From positions 1-18,892 of the forward strand of contig JBFKPQ010000041.1 of NCBI GenBank assembly GCA_041628225.1: a stretch of 18,892 nt of DNA, read 5' to 3'. Positions within the stretch are counted from its first letter, which is position 1. The number at the start of each line of letters is the position of its first letter. Source of the DNA: JBFKPQ01 sp041628225. GTDB taxonomy: Bacteria > Actinomycetota > Acidimicrobiia > Spongiisociales > JAENVV01. The translations under genes and the position numbers were made by a program. The notes beneath the pieces were generated by a model. The model was not told the DNA's origin, did not search any database, and saw nothing but the letters and a program-made list of their open reading frames with translations. Positions 14,709 through 18,892 of this stretch are shown here, in pieces.

Positions 14709-16394
14709 ATGGCGGACGACCTGCTGGCCCGGACAAAGCGTTGGATCGACGACGATCCCGACCCCGACACGCGCGCCGAACTCGAGGCGCTGATGGCCGC
14801 GGGTGACCTCGACGAACTGCGAGACCGCATGTCCGGTTCGCTCGAGTTCGGCACCGCCGGGATACGCGGCAAGGTAGAGGCCGGTTCGAACCGCATGAAC
14901 CGCGCAACGGTGATCCGCACCACCGCGGGTCTCGCGGCGTACCTCACCCGAGACGGACTTCCCGATAGGCCGGTGGTCGTGGGCCGGGACGCCCGTCTGT
15001 CGAGTGCGGCATTCATGGACGACACCGTGTCGGTCTTGGCCGCTGCCGGCCTCGACGTGAGATTCTTCCCCGATCCGATCCCGACCCCGGTCGTCGCATT
15101 TGCGACCCGATCGCTGAAGGCGGTGGCCGGGGTGGTGATCACCGCCAGCCACAACCCCCCTGCGGACAACGGGTACAAGGTCTACGGCCCCGACGCGGTG
15201 CAGATCGTCCCGCCGGTCGACCGGGACATCGCGGAGGCGATCGCCGGCATCGGAGCCGCCGTCGACGTGCCGTGCCGGGGCGGCAAGGAGCCCCAGGCCG
15301 TGTCCAATGAAGTGATCGGCCGCTACCTGAAGCGCATCATGCGCCGGCGCGGGTTCGCAGCCGACCCCACGATGCGGATCGTGTACACGCCGCTGCACGG
15401 CGTCGGCTGGTCGGTGGTGGAGCCGGCCATGCGGAAAGCCGGTTACGGTGCCCTGCTGGCGGTGCCCGAGCAGGTCGTCCCCGATGGGCGGTTCCCAACG
15501 GTCGACTTCCCCAATCCCGAGGAGCCCGGAGCTCTCGACCTGGCAGAGCAGCTCGCCCGCCAGGTCGCGGCCGACGTCATCATCGCCAACGATCCGGATA
15601 CCGACCGGCTGGCCGTCAGCGTGCGACGCCGCGACGGTGCCTGGGCGGCGCTGACCGGCAACCAGATCGGCGTGATGCTGGGGGATTTCGTGCTCCGCCA
15701 CACCGAACGCCCTCGACCGCTCGTCGTCAACAGCATCGTGTCGACCCCGATGCTCGGAGCCGTCGCCGCTCATCACGCCGTGTTGCACGCCGAAACGCTG
15801 ACGGGATTCAAGTGGATCTGGACCGCTGCCTTGGATCTCGAGGCGTCAGAGGACGTCCGGTTCGTCTTCGGCTTCGAGGAAGCCCTCGGCTACTCGATCG
15901 ACCGGACCGTTCGCGACAAGGACGGCATCAGCGCGGCCGTCACGTTTTTGGACCTCTTGTCGGAGGCACGCTCGCGAGGCCGCGACGCTCTCGATGTCCT
16001 CGAGGACCTCTATCGAGAGCATGGGCTCTGGGTGAGCGTGCAGAAGAGCATCGTCCGGCCCGGCGCGTCCGGCGCCACCGAGATCGCCCAGGCCATGGAG
16101 CGGGCGTCGGGCCGGCCATCGAAACTCGGCGGCGTCGACGTCGTCGGACAGACCGACTACCGAACGGGCGAGGAGAGCCGGCAGCGCTGGCTCCCCAACA
16201 CGTCCCTGGTGGCGTATCACCTCGCGGGCGGGAGCCGTGCGCTCGTCCGACCGTCGGGAACCGAGCCGAAGCTCAAGATCTACGTCGATTGGCGAGGTGA
16301 AGTCTCGGGCGACGTGTGGGAAGACGAAGCCGACGCTCGTGCCGCCGCTCGCCGAGCCGCCGACGACCTCGCCGCGTTCTTGGGCATCGACTGA
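14709..16394 (+). CDS. Phosphohexomutase/phosphopentomutase, PGM2-type alpha-D-phosphohexomutase family
   Basis: The enzyme moves a phosphate between C1 and C5/C6 of a sugar phosphate. The 561-residue product has the four expected motifs: catalytic TASHNPP at 145-151 (phosphoserine Ser147), metal loop DPDTDR at 295-300, sugar loop GFEEALGY at 388-395 and phosphate loop RPSGTEPK at 514-521. Segments FGTAGIRG, DNGYKVYG followed by QIVPP, and ETLTGFKWI are typical of the PGM2 branch, which in animals works mainly as a phosphopentomutase. It diverges from deoA-punA, whose products are ribose-1- and deoxyribose-1-phosphate, so a phosphopentomutase role is plausible; phosphoglucomutase or phosphomannomutase remain possible. 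Its last 115 nt are opposite the coding tail of the ATL gene. Confidence 0.93.
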   Translation: MADDLLARTKRWIDDDPDPDTRAELEALMAAGDLDELRDRMSGSLEFGTAGIRGKVEAGSNRMNRATVIRTTAGLAAYLTRDGLPDRPVVVGRDARLSSAAFMDDTVSVLAAAGLDVRFFPDPIPTPVVAFATRSLKAVAGVVITASHNPPADNGYKVYGPDAVQIVPPVDRDIAEAIAGIGAAVDVPCRGGKEPQAVSNEVIGRYLKRIMRRRGFAADPTMRIVYTPLHGVGWSVVEPAMRKAGYGALLAVPEQVVPDGRFPTVDFPNPEEPGALDLAEQLARQVAADVIIANDPDTDRLAVSVRRRDGAWAALTGNQIGVMLGDFVLRHTERPRPLVVNSIVSTPMLGAVAAHHAVLHAETLTGFKWIWTAALDLEASEDVRFVFGFEEALGYSIDRTVRDKDGISAAVTFLDLLSEARSRGRDALDVLEDLYREHGLWVSVQKSIVRPGASGATEIAQAMERASGRPSKLGGVDVVGQTDYRTGEESRQRWLPNTSLVAYHLAGGSRALVRPSGTEPKLKIYVDWRGEVSGDVWEDEADARAAARRAADDLAAFLGID

Positions 16395-16651
16395 GCCGCC
16401 ACCCGTCCGCCACGGACCGAGATCCCTTCCGAGCGGAGTAGCCGGGCATGGCGCGCTTCGCTTCCGGGCACGAGGCGTCCTGTCGTCGTCACGACACGCC
16501 ACCACGGCAGGCCCTGAGTCCGACGCAAGAGGTTGCCCACGGCGCGCGCCGCGCCCGGAAAGCCCGCTTCGGAAGCAACCTCTCCGTAGGTCAAGACCTC
16601 ACCTGGCTCTGTCGAGGCCAACACCGCACGGACGGCCGCTTCGAACTCCAC
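16280..16651 (-). CDS. Alkyltransferase-like (ATL) DNA-binding protein, MGMT family without the active-site cysteine
   Basis: Residues 1-85 match the C-terminal DNA-binding domain of O6-alkylguanine-DNA alkyltransferases: TYGEVA at 21-26, the helix ARAVGNLLR at 35-43 with the probable arginine finger Arg36, and LVPGSEARHARLLRSEGI. The alkyl-accepting PCHR motif is replaced by PWWRVV at 49-54, so it cannot transfer alkyl groups. ATL proteins instead bind alkylated bases and recruit nucleotide-excision repair. The GTG start lies 3 nt after the upp stop, implying coupling to upp. Oddly, no stop follows the normal domain end; the frame runs about 38 residues further, rich in Ser, Ala and Arg, across the 3' end of the mutase gene on the other strand. 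The domain call is firm; the tail's reality is uncertain. Confidence 0.85.
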   Translation of the reverse strand: MEFEAAVRAVLASTEPGEVLTYGEVASEAGFPGAARAVGNLLRRTQGLPWWRVVTTTGRLVPGSEARHARLLRSEGISVRGGRVAAQSMPKNAARSSAARRAAARASASSSHTSPETSPRQST

Positions 16652-16654
16652 GTC

Positions 16655-17275
16655 CTAGAAGGTGCCGAACAGTCGGTCGCCCATGTCGCCGAGGCCCGGT
16701 CGGATGTAGAAGCGGTGGTCGAGGTCACGGTCGATGGACGCCGTCACCACCTTGACGTCCGGATGGGTCTTCTCGATGTGTTCGACCCCGATCGGCGCTG
16801 CCAAGACGCACAGCGCGGTGATGTCGGTGGCTCCCTTTTCCTTGACCTTCTGGATAGCCCACGACAACGAGCCGCCGGTGGCGAGCATCGGTTCCAGGAT
16901 GAGCACCTTGGCGTTCGCGAGATTCGGAAGCTTGCTGTAGTACTCCTGTGGTTGGATCGTCTGCTCGTCGCGGGCGACGCCGATGTACCCGACTTTCACG
17001 TCGGGGATGACGTGAACGACGGCATTGAGCAGACCCAAGCCGGCGCGCAAGACGGCCACGGCGACGATGTCACCATCGATCCGGTTGGCGTGGGTCGACT
17101 CGAGGGGCGTTTCGACTTCGACCTCCCGGAGCGGAACGTCGCTGGTGGCCTCGAAGATCAGGAGATACGCCAGCCGGCGAGCAGCCTCGCGAAACAACTC
17201 GGGCCCCGTTGATGCATCCCGCAACGTTGCCATGTGATGCTGCGCGAGTGGGTGGTCGACGACCGTGACGCTCAT
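16655..17275 (-). CDS. upp: Uracil phosphoribosyltransferase
   Basis: Upp makes UMP from uracil and PRPP, salvaging the base released by the pyrimidine phosphorylase. The 206-residue product has the PRPP loop LEPMLATGGS at 127-136 and the C-terminal uracil-binding end YIRPGLGDMGDRLFGTF, with normal length. The PRPP loop has Glu128 where the usual motif is DPMLATGGS, a conservative change. ATG 17275 is supported by GAGGA 5 nt upstream. It lies 30 nt after the ppc stop and 3 nt before the ATL gene. A -10-like TACTCT on the minus strand between ppc and upp could give it its own promoter, alongside readthrough from ppc. Confidence 0.96.
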   Translation of the reverse strand: MSVTVVDHPLAQHHMATLRDASTGPELFREAARRLAYLLIFEATSDVPLREVEVETPLESTHANRIDGDIVAVAVLRAGLGLLNAVVHVIPDVKVGYIGVARDEQTIQPQEYYSKLPNLANAKVLILEPMLATGGSLSWAIQKVKEKGATDITALCVLAAPIGVEHIEKTHPDVKVVTASIDRDLDHRFYIRPGLGDMGDRLFGTF

Positions 17276-17280
17276 GTGGT

Positions 17281-17285
17281 TCCTC
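17281..17285 (-). promoter_or_regulatory. Ribosome binding site for upp (GAGGA)
   Basis: On the minus strand GAGGA lies 5 nt before the ATG at 17275 and supports that start. Confidence 0.55.
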
Positions 17286-17289
17286 GGTA

Positions 17290-17310
17290 GCTGAGGCAGA
17301 GTAGCTCAGC
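17290..17310 (-). repeat. Small inverted repeat in the ppc-upp gap overlapping the ppc stop
   Basis: GCTGAG at 17290-17295 is the reverse complement of CTCAGC at 17305-17310, with a 9-nt loop. There is no T-run after it on either strand, so it is not a standard terminator. The minus-strand loop contains TACTCT (17298-17303), which could be a -10 box for upp. It may be chance. Confidence 0.3.
17298..17303 (-). promoter_or_regulatory. Possible -10 element (TACTCT) for upp
   Basis: On the minus strand TACTCT fits TANNNT and sits about 22 nt before the upp start, leaving a short leader with the GAGGA ribosome site. It falls in the loop of the small inverted repeat. Confidence 0.35.
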
Positions 17311-18892
17311 CTGTATTGCGCAGGCCCGCGGCGACCCCGTTGACGGTGAGCAGCAGGGCCCTCTGCAGCTCCGGGTCGTCGGTGCCCGAGGCACGGCTCC
17401 GAGCCAGCAGGGCGACTTGGAGGTAGTTGATGGGGTCGAGGTAGCGATCGCGTACTTGCAGCGTTCGGCGAAGGACCGGTGTGGTCTCGAGGATCTCACG
17501 CTGGCCTGTGACGGCCAGGAGAGCACGCTCGGTCCGTGCGTGCTCGGCGGCGATGACGTCGAACAGCACCTCGTGTTCCTCCCCGACGAGCACGTCGACG
17601 TATCGGCGCGCGATCGTCAGGTCGGTCTTGGCCAGCGTCATCTCGACGTTCGAGAGGAACGTGGAGAAAAACGACCAGTGTTCGTGCATCTCTCGCAGTG
17701 TGTCGCCCATGCCGGCCGCGGTTGCGGCCTCCAAGCCGGCGCCCACGCCGAACCATCCGGGCACGATCTGTCTGCTCTGTGTCCATCCGAACACCCAGGG
17801 GATGGCGCGCAGGTCCGCCAATCCGGCGCCCCCGGACCGGCGGGCGGGCCGTGAACCTATGTTGAGGCTGCCCAGTTCCTCGACGGGTGTCGACGTGAGG
17901 AAATACCCCACCAGCTCGGGTCGGTCGACCAGCGACCGGTACGTCGAGAACGCTGCTTCGGACACCACGTCCATGGTGGCGTCCCATCGCTCCAGAACGA
18001 CGGGCGAGCGACGTGGGTGACGGTGCAACACCGAAGCCTCCAAGACGGCTGCGAGGGTCAGCTCGAGGTTGCGCCGCGCCAGGCCCGGCAAGCCGTACTT
18101 GTCGGAGATGACCTCGCCCTGCTCGGTGAGTTTCACCGACCCGTCGACCGTGCCGAACGGCTGCGCCATGATGGCGGCGTGGGTGGGGCCGCCTCCCCGT
18201 CCCACAGTCCCGCCCCGTCCGTGGAACAGTCGAAGGCGAACTCCGTGGCGGGCCGCGACGTTGCGTAGATCCCTTTGCGCCTTGTAGATCTCCCACTGGG
18301 ACGTCGTGATGCCACCGTGTTTGTTCGAGTCCGAGTAGCCGAGCATGACCTCCTGCAGATCCCCCCGCAGCGTCACGATCCGTCGGTACGACTCGTGCGT
18401 CAACAATCCGTCGAGGATGTCACCTGCGATGCGCAGCTCATCGATCGTCTCGAGGAGCGGCACGAACCCGACGCGCGCCACTCCGGTGTGGATGTCGACC
18501 AAACCGGCCTCGCGAGCCAGGACGGCGGCTGCGAGCACATCGCCGATGCCGCGGGTCATCGAGATGATGTACGACTCGATCACCTCCGGTCCGAACCGGT
18601 CCTGGGCTAGTGCGATCGTGTCGAACGTGGCCATGGTCGTCGCGAGGTCGCCGTCGAGCTGGGTCGTCGGCGACGACAGTGGGCGTCGCGCGGTGAGCTC
18701 ATCCGACAGCAACACCGTTCGATCCTCGGCCGACATGGAGGCGTAGTCCACGCCGACCCGCTCGTAGAGAGCCGCCAAGAGCTCGTGGTGCCGCGCGGCG
18801 TGTTCACGGATGTCCATGGTGGCGAGCCGGAAACCGAAGGTCGCGACGGTTCTGACGAGCCGGGCGACGGCGCCGTCGGCCACCAGTCCACC
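17306..18892 (-). CDS. ppc: Phosphoenolpyruvate carboxylase, C-terminal part (5' end outside window)
   Basis: Ppc carboxylates phosphoenolpyruvate to oxaloacetate to refill the citric-acid cycle. The window holds the last 528 residues of a family that is usually around 900 residues long; the frame is open to the right edge. Visible motifs are FGFRLATMDIREH, the active-site segment VMLGYSDSNKHGG (near 18310-18350), the glycine-rich FHGRGGTVGRGGGP (near 18185-18225), LTEQGEVISDKYG, and the terminal GLRNTG, the invariant Ppc end. The first signature has His where many enzymes have Asp (SDSNKD); I recall the SDSNKHGG variant in other actinobacterial enzymes, so it is probably active. The GTG at 18883 is internal. 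upp begins 30 nt downstream. The promoter and any N-terminal residues are not visible. Confidence 0.97.
   Translation of the reverse strand, partial: GGLVADGAVARLVRTVATFGFRLATMDIREHAARHHELLAALYERVGVDYASMSAEDRTVLLSDELTARRPLSSPTTQLDGDLATTMATFDTIALAQDRFGPEVIESYIISMTRGIGDVLAAAVLAREAGLVDIHTGVARVGFVPLLETIDELRIAGDILDGLLTHESYRRIVTLRGDLQEVMLGYSDSNKHGGITTSQWEIYKAQRDLRNVAARHGVRLRLFHGRGGTVGRGGGPTHAAIMAQPFGTVDGSVKLTEQGEVISDKYGLPGLARRNLELTLAAVLEASVLHRHPRRSPVVLERWDATMDVVSEAAFSTYRSLVDRPELVGYFLTSTPVEELGSLNIGSRPARRSGGAGLADLRAIPWVFGWTQSRQIVPGWFGVGAGLEAATAAGMGDTLREMHEHWSFFSTFLSNVEMTLAKTDLTIARRYVDVLVGEEHEVLFDVIAAEHARTERALLAVTGQREILETTPVLRRTLQVRDRYLDPINYLQVALLARSRASGTDDPELQRALLLTVNGVAAGLRNTG

Noticed and set aside
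18881..18883. GTG at 18881-18883 as the start of ppc
   Set aside because: The frame stays open to the window edge and Ppc is far longer than 525 residues, so this is an internal codon.

Overview
The window is GC-rich, densely packed bacterial chromosome with many GTG starts. It looks like a member of the Actinomycetota. The order SepIVA-like tail, DUF177, (rpmF, plsX), rnc, mutM, smc, ftsY resembles the block known from Mycobacterium (Rv2927c, Rv2926c, rnc, fpg, smc, ftsY). Details such as plsX and rpmF inside the block and a cysteine-bearing L32 suggest a lineage outside the classical mycobacteria, possibly Acidimicrobiia. That class assignment is inference. I support 20 protein genes: 18 complete and 2 cut by the window edges. 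I see no tRNA, rRNA, CRISPR array, insertion sequence or phage gene. No gene-free stretch exceeds 100 bp; the longest gaps are 82 bp (12435-12516), 75 bp (14634-14708) and 57 bp (5373-5429).

Layout. (1) 2-4440, plus strand: the tail of a DivIVA/SepIVA-like coiled-coil protein, a membrane acyltransferase, then an information-processing and lipid operon of DUF177 (YceD), rpmF (zinc-type L32), plsX, rnc and mutM. The genes from plsX to mutM overlap. (2) 4437-5372, minus strand: an aldose-1-epimerase wedged between mutM and smc. (3) 5430-10726, plus strand: smc, ftsY, cdd and a DUF3052-like gene. (4) 10721-14633, minus strand: deoA-punA and etfB-etfA, two tightly coupled pairs. (5) 14709-16394, plus strand: a PGM2-type phosphohexo/pentomutase. 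(6) 16280-18892, minus strand: ppc (5' end outside the window), upp and an alkyltransferase-like (ATL) gene.

How the genes work together. The left half is core growth machinery: ribosome protein, phospholipid initiation, RNA processing, base-excision repair, chromosome condensation and membrane targeting. The right half gathers most of a nucleoside-salvage route. Cdd deaminates cytidine, DeoA and PunA phosphorolyse pyrimidine and purine nucleosides, and the mutase could convert (deoxy)ribose-1-phosphate to the 5-phosphate. Upp recycles uracil to UMP. EtfBA (electron transfer from acyl-CoA dehydrogenases) and Ppc (anaplerosis) are central-metabolism neighbours.

Expression signals fall into two classes. 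Four genes without a Shine-Dalgarno have a TANNNT hexamer ending 6-8 nt before the start codon, suggesting leaderless mRNAs (DUF177, galM, ftsY, the mutase). Others have a short leader with a purine-rich ribosome site (rpmF, plsX, etfB, deoA, upp). plsX appears to start with CTG. All three convergent gene pairs overlap in their coding sequences, leaving no room for intrinsic terminators. I did not find an obviously novel defence or mobile system. The most interesting points are the CTG start, the leaderless promoters, the mutase as a candidate missing phosphopentomutase, and the cysteine-less ATL protein whose tail is encoded antisense to the mutase gene.
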